Positions 48,408 to 61,730 are shown, counted from the stretch's first letter. The stretch is 64,000 bases of DNA from Apteryx mantelli (GCF_036417845.1 NC_089981.1:20046001-20110000), one strand, 5' to 3'. Numbers and translations: made by a program. The notes: generated by a model from the sequence alone, not told the origin.

Positions 48408-51296
48408 AGAGTCTACAAGGGTGGTAGTATTTCATTTAGCTCTGAGGTGAGTGATGTGCTCAGATGAGGTTATTTCTCTAATTGCAATTATTATTTTAGA
48501 TTTCTTTTACAAAGACTGAGATAAGTGTGCTAAATTCAACAGGGCCTAACAAAAAAGGAATTACTATAAATAACTTTCTAAATAGCTTTTGGAATTTGGC
48601 TTAAAAAAAAAAAAAAAAGACACTGTGACTTCAGCCTGTCTCAAGCCAGTAATTCATTTAAAGTAGAATAGAAAATACGAGCAAAGGTAAGCCATGCTAT
48701 CATTAACTACTGCTGTGACTTCTCTTCAGACTTCCAGATTTGTCAACCTCTGTTGTATTGTTCTGTGTTTTATCACAAGCGTAAGGAAGGGTAACAGCCT
48801 CGCTTCTCATTTCAAGGTTTGGTTGAAGACTGCTGGTTAGCTGGTTAGCAAACAAAACTGCCATCTTCTCCAATGAATGATGCAGGTGTTTGCAACTAGT
48901 ATTTATTTCCTTGTGCTGTGGGTATTCTCTCAACCCTGCTTCTGCAACTGACTTTGCTGCTTCTGCATCTGATTTCTGCCCGTTTAGTTTCTGTTGCGTT
49001 TTGGTCCACCTCTGAATCCTGATGGGGCAAGAGCCTTCAATTTTACTGTGTCATGGGGACAGCTGACCAATAGCTTTTCATTTTCTGATCTGAGTAGGGT
49101 AGAATCACACATGAGTCTCAGAGAGGGATTTTCTTTCTTTAACTCAAGACAGGTCTTCTTTAGGTTTCAAGTAACCCAGGAAGTATGAAGAATGTTTCAA
49201 AATACCCCTGAGGTTACTGACAGTTAAATTAGCCTTTTGGAAGATGTGCTTTGTGCTCATATTCCTGTAAAACTGGTGGGTTTGTTCCCCCCATAATAGC
49301 TTTTTCAGTCACAGACACCTGTGCCTCCTCCTTTCTTCAGTGTGGATTTGTTTCCTACTCAGTGACATTCTCGCCAAGATCTGGGTGCCACAACGTGCCT
49401 GCATTAGGAGTTGCCTGCTCTGAAGAGGACAGACCTGCAAAGTTATTCCAACCTCAGATCTAGATCACCCACTGACTGTAGAGGGAGTTTGCCTCTCCGG
49501 TGATCAGCCTTCCTCATTTAGTCATATCACTTCAATGATTAAATTTAGATGGGAATAATCCAAACCTAGAGGAACCTACAGAAAGTTCTTGCGCCATGGA
49601 GTTTAAAGTCTAAATAAACCAATGCTGGAAGAAGAAAGCAAGCACAAATCCCTATGGCATCTCCAGGACATGTAGAGGCAAAGCAGACGGAGTGTCTTTA
49701 AGGGAAAAATCTTGTCTTCTCCCTTCAGTTTTGTGGCAAAAAGTGTTCTGCTCTGAGAAGTTATCACCTGGCACAAATCTGCCTGGGAGATATTCTCCTG
49801 GTAGGTGATCTGGAAGGCAACCTACATATTTGCCAAAACCCTGAAACACAGGTCAAAATTCATGACTGCAAGGATGAGCAAAATGGCATCATCCCATCTC
49901 AATTCACTGCAAAGGCTGGGCAAGACAAACTGATACTGAGCATTAGAGAGGTGAAAACAGCTACGAAATCAACCTAAACCCAAGGTTTTGAGCAGCAGGT
50001 CTTCTTCAGCAATACATGTAAAATCGCTGTCAGTTATGATACTCTGTAAATACATGCCTCAAAAGTACTATGATTTTGCTGGAAGTTTGGGGCAGTACAG
50101 TCAGCGAGAAATTTTTGGAGGATCTCTTAAAATAATCTGTTGTTCCTGAGGTCAGTGTTTGTCAGTAATGCAGTTCTCTTCCCATAGAAGGAGCCTAGAC
50201 AACTGCTTTCATATTTCATAGGCTAAGCCCTGTGACTCACAGTGCAACTCCGCTACCATGCAAGTAATAGGTGTCAACACCACTGTACTTCCGAGGGAGT
50301 AAAGAAAAGTTTGTTTTAGGTGCCTTAGAAACCTTCAGACTGATCTGTCGATTGTGGTATCTAAGGTGAAATAGAAGCTAAGTGGCTGGGTGACTTAAGC
50401 ACCTAAGTCCTGTCTAACTTGGGATTTAGGTGAAATTTAGGGTAGCCATGTTTAGTCCTCTTGTATACAAGAGGCAAATGGACAGTTTCTTGGCCTCCAC
50501 GATAACATCCACAAAAATTTCTCCGGCAGATTTCTTTCGGATGGCCTGGTTAGCTCAGATTTGTTTCCATCGTTCTTTTCCTCAAGGAACTGTGGCTGTA
50601 CTTGCTATTCCTCTCTCTGCTTGTCTCCTACCTCTTCCAACAACTATGCTGAAAAAGGTAGGTGTGTTAAGGAAAGCTGGGATATGTTCACAAAACACAG
50701 AAAGGCAGGAGAGCTCTGGAAAGTCTAATTCTAGGATACAAGGACAAAACAAAATTTAATTTGCATGCGCAATCATATATTTACTCAACAAAGTATTGTC
50801 AGAAACATTCTGTTCTATCCGAACGGTGCACCAAACAGCTGAACTACCGACCTCAGGGACCAGGTCTGAAAGGATCCTCAGAACAAGAGAATGGATAAAT
50901 GTCCCCAGTCACACCAACATTTGGAAAGGTGAGAAAGTATCTTCTTCCTGTGCTTTGCCGGGTGAAGTAGCAGAGGGGTTTTGCAGGGAACACATTATTG
51001 CTGCCTCTGTTCTGGCAATCTCTAATCAGTGCAGTGTTGGACAACTCTGAGTACAAAGGACAAAAAGGCATCTACCGGTAGGTCCTACTGTGGTTGGGAA
51101 GACAGGAACTTTAATTCTCCTGCCTGTGCAATGATTTACATAGCTATTTTCCATTTGTTTGTTTTGAGAGCTCCGGCATGCTGAAACCCGTCGTTGCTAT
51201 CTCTTGTTACTATTATTATTTGCCATTGCCCAAAATCTTCCCTAAAAAGAGAATCTACATCGAGAATCTTTCTCGAGTGAAATTTTGGTGCTTCTT

Positions 51297-51321
51297 TCTT
51301 TTTTTTTTGGGGGGGGGGGGG
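51297..51321. repeat. Poly(T)-poly(G) tract
   Basis: Twelve T followed by thirteen G, then aggtaggggg-like G-rich sequence. Likely slippage-prone. Confidence 0.85.
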
Positions 51322-51424
51322 AGTAGGGGGGCCAGTGCCTAACCAGAGCTGCCCTCAAGAAAACTAATTTTACTCCAGCCTGGTCCCGTTTTCCTGCTCT
51401 CTGTCATTATGTTGCCTGAGTGGA

Positions 51425-51860
51425 AGTAGAAGAGTCACCATATTAGGCCAGATCAGAAGTCCATCAAACCCACTGTTCGATCCCTAACAAACAACCAGCA
51501 CCAGAATCCTCTGAGGAACATGTCAGGAAAACGGCATCAGGCATATAGAAAACTATAACAAAGCACAGCGGGATACAGCTGACTTTCTGGTCTCCAAAGA
51601 TGAGATTCATCTCACGTGTTTTTAAAAACCTGAAGTTAAGCATCCCAAGTCCAAGCTAGCTCCCTAGGCCATGAGGTGGTTCTCTGGGCTCCCTCTACAG
51701 TCAATGGGCAGAAAACTCTTCCCATGCTACCATAGATGTCTGAATACCAGTGAATTCTCCATAAGGCACTCTCAAAGTCCAAAAGCTAGACAGAAATTTG
51801 TTTGCCCAAGATATAAAACAGCAGAGCAAAGGCTTCCTTAACCTGCTTCAAGCAGGGGCA
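51425..51860. repeat. Old interspersed repeat, probably LINE-derived
   Basis: The start (accatattaggccagatcag then aagtccatcaaacccactg) resembles a widespread sauropsid repeat reading like agaccaatggtccatctagcc, which I recall as an old CR1/L3-type 3' region. Highly decayed. The assignment is from memory and uncertain. Confidence 0.35.
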
Positions 51861-53452
51861 GAAAAGCTTCAGAGGGCTATAAAGAGGGCACATCCGTGAA
51901 GAGCACAAGGCATGCCGCCAGCTAGCTTGCCAGATGTGGGTCTGGGAAGCATAGCCCGTTGTTTTCCAAACAACTCAGCTGCTGGACGAAACAGCTCATT
52001 CATGGCCAGCCTAAGACTGAGGGAATTCTGTCTGAACTCTACAGCTGTAATAAAAAACATATCAGGCCCCAGCTGTTGCCAGAGGAATACAATGTTTGGA
52101 TGTTTTACATGTGAATGAAAGACTAGGAAAATAGTTCTCATTGTAAAATCTCATTTTTCCGAAAAGACTAATAGTGGAAATATGCTTGGGGGGAAAAAAG
52201 AGTAAAATACAAACAATGCTGTTACAGGCATCTGTGATGTGGTATTTGTTTCTATTTTTCTGCCTTTGTATTTGTCCAGGAAAACTGGCTCAATTTAGAC
52301 ACCTATTTTAAGATGAGGCTAAACAATTAGTTTTTAGACTCCAAGACTTCAGTAAGCTGAATTACAGTCTTTACAGATGCAAGTATGCCTGTAATCTCCC
52401 AGGTAGGCAAACACTTTCCCCCTCCCCCCCACACACCCAAATGATTTTTTTTTAAACAACATTCCTAAAAACAGAGGTCATTCCAGATATACAAATTTGT
52501 AATTACAACTTTCATGGTGCACATTCTATTTTAATGTTTGTCCACACAAAACAAAGCAAAAGCCTTAATAGGCAGTATTCGTACTGATGTGGTTTCCTCT
52601 GCAAGCTAGTTGAAAGAATCCCAGCATCGAGTAAAGTGGTTTTTGTTGTCTTTTTTTGGTTTTTTTTGTATGTTTGTTTTTTTTAGCGAAACTGGTGCTT
52701 CCTGGCCCTGCCTAAGGAAGAGCACAGCACTGAATAAGCAGCTGTTAGAAAGATGTTTTGAGTGAGGCTGGTGCATCCTGACCCTGCCTGGAGGTTGAGG
52801 TGCAGAAATTGCAATCGTTCATTAGTATCCTACGTGCCAGAAGTGAGCAGTCCTAAACACCATCCCGCACAGGAAAGGACCTAACCAAGAAATAATCCCG
52901 ACCCTAGCTCCTACGGCTGTATCAGACATTGACAGCCTGAGCCCAGGTGCCCGCCCTGCGGAGACAGGTCTGGGCTGTCCTACTACTGCCCCGGCTGTGG
53001 CTCTTGCCTTTCTCGCTGTGGCGTGAAAAGAAGAAACCCCAGAGCATGATTCTGGCATTCAGTGATGCATCTTCAGCTGCTCTCCATCTCTTATGCCCCG
53101 TAACGTATAAAACAGATACAAGGACAACTCCAGGTTGTCTGGGTTTCCGGCTCAGATGGCTGCCCCTGCTACCATATGCCACGTTTGAAGGTAGCCACGT
53201 GAAAGATTGGGGTTTGACACCTGGCACAGGCCCTTGCTGGGCTGTGACCTGTTGGCATTTCCGTAAACGAGCCTTTCTTTGCATCCTCGGCAGAGGCATG
53301 CGGTGCTGGCAGGCATTCCTACCGCTCAGCACCACCCTGTCTGTCCCAGTCCGAGACTGTCCAGATGCCCAGCAGGAGCGTTAGTTAGCCTCAGCTTATG
53401 TCAGCTGAGGGAGCCCAGAAGAATTAAATTTGGACCAGGTGGCCTATGTACT

Positions 53453-54299
53453 GGAGAAACCCACATGTCCCACAGACTCCCCCGGAAGAGTCGAAGCCCC
53501 TAGGATAGATGAGGCCTTTAGCAGCTATGTACAAAGACAAACGCAAAATTATTTCATACACGGTAAGGCAGAAAAGGGGGAGCACAGCCAGAGCTAGACA
53601 CGAGCCTCACCTCAACCAGCCCAGGCTCCCACAATATCTAAAGGACTTCTCAAGTTTTTATTTCATTTTCTATGGAGTGAAAAACAGGCAAAGATGAAGC
53701 ATCTGATTAGCAAATGCCAACAAATGCATATGAACTGCACGTGTAGTGAGAACCAGAGATGCCTTATTCTTTAAGGAGACCAAATGAGAGGCCTTGTCTA
53801 GCAGCAGGCAGAGGGAAGAGTTGAAGCTTGACCCACTGGAAGCCTCTCGGCTGGCCTGAACTCCAAGCTCTCATCACCTAGGCTACGCTACCCTAAATCT
53901 ATTTCTGACACAAATGACACTGCTCTGCTTCCCAAAACAAGAAGCTCACTCTGGGGGCCAGCCAGCCAGCCTTCCAGGAGTCATCAGCTTAACAAGCCCT
54001 TCTGGGCATTAGGAAGAAAGTCCCTAATGACCCTGAAACCTTCTTGGAGAGCTCACACTCACCTTACCTCATTCTTCCTAACAAGCCACTGCGGGACAAC
54101 CTCAGAGAGACTATCAAGAAGGAAACTTTCTTCTTTGTTAATGGCAACGAGCACTTCTAAAGCTGTTTGGTTTGTCACAACTACCTCGGCCCTGAAGCCT
54201 GTGGTTAGGGAGCTTACAGGTCAGTACGTTGGCATATGCCTCGCCAGTCCTCCACTCCTTTGGTACGGAGGTTACCACCAGAGGTCCAAGTCCATGCAG
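53453..54299. other. Non-coding part of duplicon 3
   Basis: Counterpart of 8981-9799 and 22682-23524. Only about a dozen bases of pseudogene A remain in front of it. No gene. Confidence 0.6.
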
Positions 54300-54860
54300 C
54301 TTGCCACCAGCAGCTGAGAAGGCAGCTTCCCCTGGCCACCAAGGGTTGGCAGAAGTCACCTAGCACCTTGCAGCAGGTGCTTGGGGCCTCACAGGGGCTG
54401 CAGCATGGAGAGCTAGAAAACTCAGCATGAAGGAGACCCCCAACACACTAGAAGCAAGCATCAGGGGCCAGTAATAGGGCCCATCAGCAGCCCCAGGCAC
54501 CACAAGTGAAGAAGCAGGTGCGGAGTCCATCCAGGGCCTCCCATCAGGAGCAAAAGGAGACCAGGCAGGTCCAGAGACCAGCCACAATGTACGTTCCAAG
54601 GGTCCATCTAGGAGGGAAGCTACCTGCAGTGCAGGTCTGAGGCCAATCCAAGAGACAAGGCAGGAGCCAGTCATGCCTACCAAACATCTCAGAGAAGGGC
54701 TCAAACCCCTGGGCTGAGCTTAAATGAGGTCCTAGGCTATGGGCTGGGTGGAGGTCCAGGTGAGGCTCTTCAGGGCCATCAAGGCCTATTATTGCTTTCA
54801 GGGCCCTGACTCAAACAGTGCTACTACCCCAGCTCATGGATGCTAACTGCGCTGGTGGTT
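54300..54860. repeat. Unclassified interspersed repeat R, copy b (duplicon 3)
   Basis: Counterpart of 23525-24090, with core gggctgagcttaaatgaggt then cctaggctatgggctgggtg. Full length relative to the truncated duplicon-1 copy. Confidence 0.55.
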
Positions 54861-56552
54861 CTTAGCTGCTTTCTGCTGCTTGAGGGACTGAAGTCTGTGA
54901 GGTGGCCTCCTCCACGGCCAGCTCTATCAGCAAAAGCAGGCCTTGATGTGCAGCAATGCCAGGCTTTTCCCGCCTGCGATTCCTGCCCCTCCCTCTTCAA
55001 TGCATGTCAAACCATAGTCCTCTCCAACACAGGGCTGACTGCTGGTGCAGCCTTGCATCTCTCTGAGATGTGCAGCTGCTTAACCACACTTCAAATGGAT
55101 GTGGTATTAAATTGGTTAACATGTTAAAAAACGCTGAATGATATGAAAGCACTGCTAGTCCAAGTGAATTCAGCTATTCATGCAGGCCCACATCTTGGCA
55201 GGCTTCAGGGAGTCACTAACCTCCCACCTCAGACTCAAAGGGGACATTAGCACCTGGTTTCTCTTAGAGAACTTCATGGCATTGCAGCGTCTGCCTGAGT
55301 CAGCAGAGATTACGTAGTCCCTTCAAGTTGGGTCATCAGGCCCTACCCAGATGTCAAGGTAGCACGTGTCCAGCTGAGGCACACGCTTGGTGCACGGGCA
55401 GCGCTGCCTGGGGCAGGTGACATTCCCCTGTCCGTGAGGCAGGGGCTGCCAGCGATGCCTCTGTCGGCCTCGGCAAGGATGCAGGTGAGCCCTCAAGCTC
55501 TGCCGGGGTAATGGGGACCAGTTCCCCCAGCAGCTGCATGCGGAGGGCCCGCCAGCATTCAGGACACCCAGGTTGGCACCTGAGTCCAGAGTGATGCCTG
55601 CACCACCACAGCCAAGGGACGGAGAAGGAAAAGGGAAGCACTGCGAGCCTTGCAGGGTGAAACAACCATCCCCTCAGTCTCTCTGCTGGACAATTTTAAA
55701 AAGCCTTGATTTCCTTGGTGGTGATATTTCCAGCTCTGTGTTCTGTAGCAGGGGTGTATGGCGCATGCTCCAGGACCACTCCGCAATGTGATCCAGAGCT
55801 AACCAGCGTGGGCATGGGGAAAGTCAAGAAACACAGAGCACAAGGCAGGGACCTGCACCCCAAGGGGCTCTCAAAGAAGCCACGCACAAGAAGGTGCTGG
55901 GCAGGAAGATGGCAAGTGAAAGTCAGCATACCTATAGAGAAAGTGGGGCGCAGGAGGAAATAAAGAACGTCATTAACTTCAGCTCAGAACCCCCAGTTTT
56001 GTACTCAGCCATGGTTTCATATTCCGTGCTGAGCGCAGGAAATGGAAAAAGTGCCTCTGGCCCTCAGTATAATCTAGAGAAAAAAACTTACTTTAAGGGA
56101 AGACTCAGAATATGAATTTGAACAACTCATTTAACGTGTTCTTTATACATACAGAAGAGCATAGTCAGTCCAAGGATATGAAGTTATACATTTAATATGC
56201 TGGAGGGTAGTGGTGGTCAACAAATCAGGTAGCACAACACTTCATGATTCAGCCTCAAACTATTCAGATATAGAAATGTAACATAAGCTTGTTCATCATT
56301 CATTGAAGTTTACATTATATCACAGCTTTTAAATAGTCTTCATTGAGCACTGTACATTCAAACTCCCGTTCACTCAGCATAGGCATTCTGGAAACATGGT
56401 GAGACTGCTTGACAAAAATGGAAAATAGAAACAAATAGTTTTGGCTAACAGAAAAAAGAGATGGTGCAAAGCAGATGAAAAAGCTTTGGGGGGAATTTCA
56501 ACATTCCTATACTTTAAGAGGGTCTGTGAGAAGACATTTCACCCATAAAGCC
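54861..56552. other. Non-coding region between R and CR1, copy 3
   Basis: Counterpart of 24091-25780. No gene recognised. Confidence 0.6.
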
Positions 56553-57048
56553 TGGAGTGCTGTGTCCAGGTCTGGGCTCCCCAGTACAAGGGAGACATGG
56601 AGCTCCTGGAGTGAGTCCAGCAAAGGGCTGTGAAGGTGATTAAGGGACTGGAGCATCTTTGCTGTGAGGAGAGGCTGAGAGAGCTGGGACTGTTCAGCTT
56701 TGAGAAGAGAAAGCTCAAGGCGGATCTTATCAATGTATAGAAATACCTGATGCAGGGGGAGGTAGGGAAGATGGAGCCAGACTCTTCTCGGTGGTGCGCA
56801 GTGAAAAGACAAAATGAAATACAGGCAATGCTATTTAAACATAACAAAAAGGTTTTGATGGTGAGGGTGGTCACACACTGGAACAGGGTGCCCAGAGAGG
56901 TTGTGGAGTCTGCATCCTTGCAGCTATTCAAAGCCCAACTGCACACAGTCCTGAGCAACCCACTGTAGCTGATCCTGCTCTAAGCAGAGGGCTTGGACTA
57001 GACAGCTGCAGAGGTCCCTTCCAACCTTAACCCTTCTGTGATTTTGTG
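56553..57048 (+). mobile_element. CR1 LINE, 3' half only (copy 3 counterpart)
   Basis: Same insertion as 12000-12988 with the same deletion junction as 25781-26274. Confidence 0.92.
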
Positions 57049-57351
57049 TGCAGATCCACAGCATCACCATCTCCAGCTCATAAACTCACTTTTTGCCGTT
57101 TTGCACAGTGGCAATATATCTATGAGAGTGTGGGGGACAGACTAACTGGAGAAGAAGCTTGTTCTTCAGACAAGAAAGATGTAGCTGTGTCAGTGGGCAC
57201 AATCAGTCTGAGAGCTGGCTAATTAATTCTCCAGTCCTAATCTATGAGGTTTCAAACAGTTTTGGAAGCAGCAGATCTCAGAAACATGCATGAAACATTC
57301 TCTTTCAAGAGAGGAAAAACAAAGGAAAACAATATAAAATGAGAATGCCTT
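57049..57351. other. 3' flank of OR B3
   Basis: Counterpart of 12989-13292. No gene. Confidence 0.5.
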
Positions 57352-58291
57352 TCAGAAGTACACTTTCCTCCTGATAATATTGATTGTGGCATGCTTCACC
57401 TCCTTGTTCCTCAGACTGTAAATCAAGGGATTCAGCATGGGGATTATAATGCTATAAAAGATGGATGAAATTTTCTTGCTCTCCATTGAGTTCATGGAAC
57501 TGGGTTGCATGTAATTGAAAGCAGCAGATACAAAGAAGATGGTGACGGCTGCTAGGTGGGAGGCACAGGTGGAGCAGGCTTTGCGCCTGCCTTCAGCAGA
57601 GCGCATCCTCACGATGGTCACTGCAATGTGGGTATAAGAGGCGATGATGAGCAGGTTGGTGGTGATCACGTTGAAGCCCACAAACACAAACATCACAACC
57701 TCGTTGAGCCACGTGTCAGTGGAGGAGAGAACAAGCAATGGGGGCACATCACAGTAGAAGTTATTGATGACGTGAGGGCCACAGAAGGAGAGCTGGATCA
57801 AGCCACTCGTGTGTGCAACAGCATTCAGCAGCCCCGCGAGGTAGCACCCAGCAACCAGGCACGTGCAGAGTCCAGGAGACATGACGACCCCGTAGAGCAG
57901 GGAGCTACAGATGGCCACGTAGCGGTCATACGCCATGGCAGCCAGAAGGTAAACTTCAGACGTTACAAAAAAAGCATAGAAGTAAAACTGCATGAGGCAG
58001 CCAGCAAAAGAAATGGCTTTGTGTTTTTCTGAAAGGTCCAACAGCATTTTGGGGCTGATTGATAGTGCAGGAATAGCAAATGTCTAAGAAGGACAAGTTA
58101 CTGAGGAAAAAGTACATGGGGGTGTGGAGCTGGGGGCTGACCCTGACCAGCACGATGATGCCGAGGTTTCCCACTAGGGTCAGCATGTAGGTGCGCAGGA
58201 AGAGGGCAAAGAGGACGGGCTTCAAGTGTGGGTGCTCTGTGAGTCCTGCGAGGGTGAAGTGGGTCACCCTGGTGCAGTTCTCATCCACCAT
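57352..58291 (-). pseudogene. Olfactory receptor B3, single frameshift
   Basis: Very close to B1 over its whole length. The only disabling change I see is a four-base gain near 58055-58065: copies 1 and 4 read gctgatggtgcagg, this one reads gctgattgatagtgcagg, as if TGAT had been doubled. It falls at about residue 77 (CTI before SPK in TM2), so the first frame ends early and the remaining 231 codons are open in another frame (57352-58047). All motifs are otherwise kept: NCT near the start, [32 protein letters not shown]. The loop-2 LSSTDT variant of B1 is present. The upstream region beyond 58328 differs from B1 and B4. A fresh pseudogene, or possibly a broken allele or a sequencing error. 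Confidence 0.93.
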
Positions 58292-58321
58292 CTGTACTGT
58301 CCTTAATCGCTGCAGAGAGAC

Positions 58322-58323
58322 CT
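58322..58323 (-). other. Candidate 3' splice site before OR B3
   Basis: The minus strand reads tttgctctgtctttcttcca then G, 30 bases before the ATG; a second AG lies in CTGCAG. The pyrimidine tract is partly new sequence from beyond the duplicon edge. Confidence 0.5.
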
Positions 58324-58328
58324 GGAAG

Positions 58329-61300
58329 AAAGACAGAGCAAAGAAGTGAGAGAAATTTGTGTTAACATCCTCGCTGTCGTCCACCTTGAGAAAGCTCTCT
58401 CAGTATCTGAGACAGCGTGAGCAAAAGCCATGGACAATCCGTACATGCAGATGTCTTCCGGTGAACACAAGTGTAATCTGACAAACTGACAGCAATTCAT
58501 CTGCCCTAATTGTCCAGGCTGTCTTTTTAATCCAAGGTGAGAGAAATAGGCTCTCCTGAGTGTGTATTCCTCCAACATATTCCAGCTGTCTAGCTTAGGA
58601 AGAGATGATTCACACCCTTGAGGACAGCCCTAGGTTTTCTCAGCACACACATCACCTCCCTTCCCCCTGGTTGTTCTCTCTCACAGGCTCAACATTGCTG
58701 AGGTTTCCCTTGCTTTGTCTTGTTAGGCAGCTTTACCTGTGCAGGTCCCCAGGCACTCTGCCCTGCAGTCCCTTTCACTGGTTGCAGGAATCAGAGTTCA
58801 ATGAACTTCAAGGTAGAGTGAAAGGCAGACACAAGCTTTAGTTAACGTGTGCTGAGTTTCCTCTAAGCATGTTGCAGCTGCCACTTCCACCTCGGTGTCG
58901 GGATTTCAGCAAGAGCCATGGCAGCAGGAACAGAGTAAAGAGACTGTGGAGTGAAAGACAAGATTCCCGGACACACCTGGGCAGCAGCAACATCTCCTCA
59001 AGCTTTAGCGCATGCTGCACAGGGACATGAGACACTTGTAGCCTTGGGTCAGCCTCCCTGGAGCACATCAGGAGCTCAGCAGGAGGAGAAGCAATTAAGT
59101 AATACCTCTGCATTTCCCATGGTAGCTGCCATTTCGCCTTAGACTGAGTGTAATATCAAAATCTAAAACTCAGAGAAACTCCTTCTCAGGGAGAGAAAAT
59201 GTTAGCGTGGGACATCAGCCTTATCCCTTCGACCTGCTGAATTGCATGCATGTTGCTCACCTTATGACTTGGAGACACCAAGGTTAACCGGGCAGCAGAG
59301 GAGGAAGGGATCCCTTCTGAGGCCTTTCACTCGCTCCCACACACAGACCCTGGTTTTCCTGCTCGTTCCCCTCATTTCTCTTCACTCTGCCTAGGACTTC
59401 CTGGGGGTATCACCTGAGAGGCTGAGCGGGGAACGGGCTTTCTTATTCCGAGATTCAATCTCCAACAGCATCCAGGAGATTTCCTCTTTGCTTTTCTGTC
59501 CTGCCGACCAGTTCCTTGCATGAGTATAACCCATGCTCTACTGGGCTGGTTTTGCTTGGTCGTCTTTTGCCATGCACACAAAGACTCTGCAAGCAGGTTA
59601 TACACAGCTTAAGAGTAGACAGCAAGTATTTATTAGCTAAGGCACACACAAGATGATAGCTCAGACCAGCAGGCTACTGAGGTAGGCATTGCTGTGCTCC
59701 TGCCCCATCCCACTGAGGCTGCTGGCCAGGTGGGCATCAGCCAGGCTGGGAAGATGCAGCATCTTTCACCCCTGGGAAGGGGCTGAGCCTTCATCCTCCT
59801 GGCAACTCTTCTGATTTTCCCCTCAAGGTTTTGTAACATTTCAGGCCAGTATTCTTCCTCTTGGGCCCCTGAGTTAGCATCACCATCTCCACAATTTGAC
59901 TGCTGTCCGTGTTTTCGTTCATGCGGCTTTAGCTTATGGACTCTTACAGCTCTTCAGCAGTGTTTTTGAGGAGGGCAAAGAGAAGGTCTCGCAGCCTTCC
60001 TGCAGGACCTTGGGTCCACGCTCAGAGCCAGGCAGTGGGCTATGAGCAACCCAAGCAACATCTGCTCTTGCCTTACACAACATAATACTTAACCAGGCTG
60101 CAGAGAGAGATGTTTGTGCAGGGCTGGTCACTCCCTTCAGTGGCAAACCTCACTTTGGAACAGCAATGAGATTCAAAGTCAAGGTCTAGAGGGCTTAAGG
60201 TACAAACGGTGCCACCTCCTCTGCCTGGGCCAGGGAGAGGAAGGTGTCTGGGAAGGTAACATGCCTGCACATGGCTATGTATATGTCCTGTCAGGGATGG
60301 CCTTTTTCAGAAAACATGTGATGGGGGTGGCCGCATCCACGCCATGTGTAGGTGGGAGGCAGCAACCTGCACCACGACATTGCAGGACTCCATGCAGAGG
60401 CACTTCCCAGCCATCGCCGCTTTGTCTCCAGCAGCATTTGTAGGACCCTCACAGCAGAAGACATGACTGATTCCCTCTTTCCTCCTCTCCCCCCACCATC
60501 CAGGACACACCTCCTGACTCTCTACAGCCTGGTCAGTGTCACCGCAGAATACGCCCATACCTCTCCCTTCCCCAGGCACCAACCATCACAAAGCAACCTG
60601 ATGCTCGCTGGAGCTATGGACAGGACAAAAGCAACAGCAGGGACAGGGGAATTTCCCTCAACACCCGGGCTGAGTGCTCAGCCCTGACCATGACGACCGA
60701 GCAGGAGGAGGAGCAGTTGGTGGGCTCATGACTCCTAGGCCGGGATTATGCACTCTTGCAATTATTGCCCAGATGAACATCCAGCTCAGCTCTGCGCAGA
60801 ATGGACCAAAAGGGCAGTCCGTGTCCTGGACCTGCACGGAGGCGACATTCACCTTTTTTTCCAGCTGATCGTATCACTGCATGGCCATCATTAGTTGGCC
60901 GCCTTCCCCCAGCAGATGGTACCTCTGCACAGGTAAAAGGGAGATTTTCTCCAGTCAGCCGCCCCCAGCACCTACGCAGCCTCCACCTGGATCAAGGCCA
61001 GCCATCCCCTCCCAGCACCATGCAAACCCTCCTGGGCACTTGGACCATTTTGAATAGTTCTGCCTGTGGCCTGGCTTCACAAAGCCAGCTACGGTGGGTT
61101 TCATAGCATGGTCCTGATATGCAGAGCACAGGCGAGGGCATGGCAGCAGTGCGTGCAGACAGAGGGCAGCCGCGCCGGGTCTCCTGGGATGGTGCAGGAC
61201 TGTGCCGGAGGGAGCAGGCCAAAACAGCACAGCCTGCTCCAAACCACTGACAGCAAACAGTCCCAGCATATGCCACTGCCACGCTGAGCTCATCCTGCTG

Positions 61301-61730
61301 GGGTGGGAGGAAGGGTCCAAAGTTGTGCCAGGGAAGGTGTCAGACCACTTAAGCAGCCTGGGTAATCTGTGCCAGCGCTCTAGGTCCTGCCCTGGCACCT
61401 TGCTGTACTACCACATGCGTAAGCACAAGTCAGGCTTTGGCTTTTAGTTACTTGGCGGTGGCCATGTCTTTTCCAAAAGCTTAGGGGATTTTCTCCTTGG
61501 CTGTGGGAATGTGACATAGCCCAGTGTTTTCCAAAGGTGCTCGAAGAAAGGCACGGTTGCTTTGATGCCTTTCCAGACTATTCAGCTTGGGTTATGCATT
61601 CCCTTTTGCTCTACAAGCCTGCCTGAAGGTATGTGGGCTAAGTCCGCTGTCCAGCGATACCTGTTGGAAAGGTAAATACAAGCAAGCAAAGTTGTTGCTA
61701 AAAAGGATGGAAGGGTTGTTATCACCTCAC
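58329..61730. other. Single-copy region between OR B3 and the CR1
   Basis: About 3.4 kb without a recognised gene. GC-rich for much of 60200-61450, where frames of 90-147 codons overlap on both strands (for example 60955-61398 minus). None carries a domain I know. It is not found elsewhere in the window. Confidence 0.45.

Larger units (their letters stand above)
48408..53439. other. Intergenic region 3' of OR D
   Basis: No gene recognised. It holds an A tract (48602-48619), a T/G tract (51297-51321), an old repeat from about 51425, and T-rich sequence at 52643-52685. The last 600 bases are GC-richer and run into duplicon 3. Frames of up to 145 codons at 52922-53384 overlap on opposite strands and have no known domain. 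Confidence 0.45.
53440..58328 (+). repeat. Tandem duplicon copy 3 (partial)
   Basis: Begins within the TM5 remnant of pseudogene A (tggcctatgtactgg, equal to 22667 in copy 2) and is collinear with copy 2 to 57616, then with copy 1 to the splice site upstream of OR B3. At 58328 the sequence parts from copies 1 and 4. It shares with copy 2 the 834-base CR1 deletion and the retained right half of R, so copies 2 and 3 are closer to each other than either is to copy 1. Confidence 0.95.

Noticed and set aside
51460-51480. tRNA-like B-box word (gttcgatcc)
   Set aside because: No matching A box, acceptor stem or cloverleaf around it; it lies in a decayed interspersed repeat.
60307-61398. Frames of 90-147 codons between B3 and B4
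   Set aside because: Overlap on opposite strands, GC-rich, no known domain, and not repeated elsewhere for comparison.
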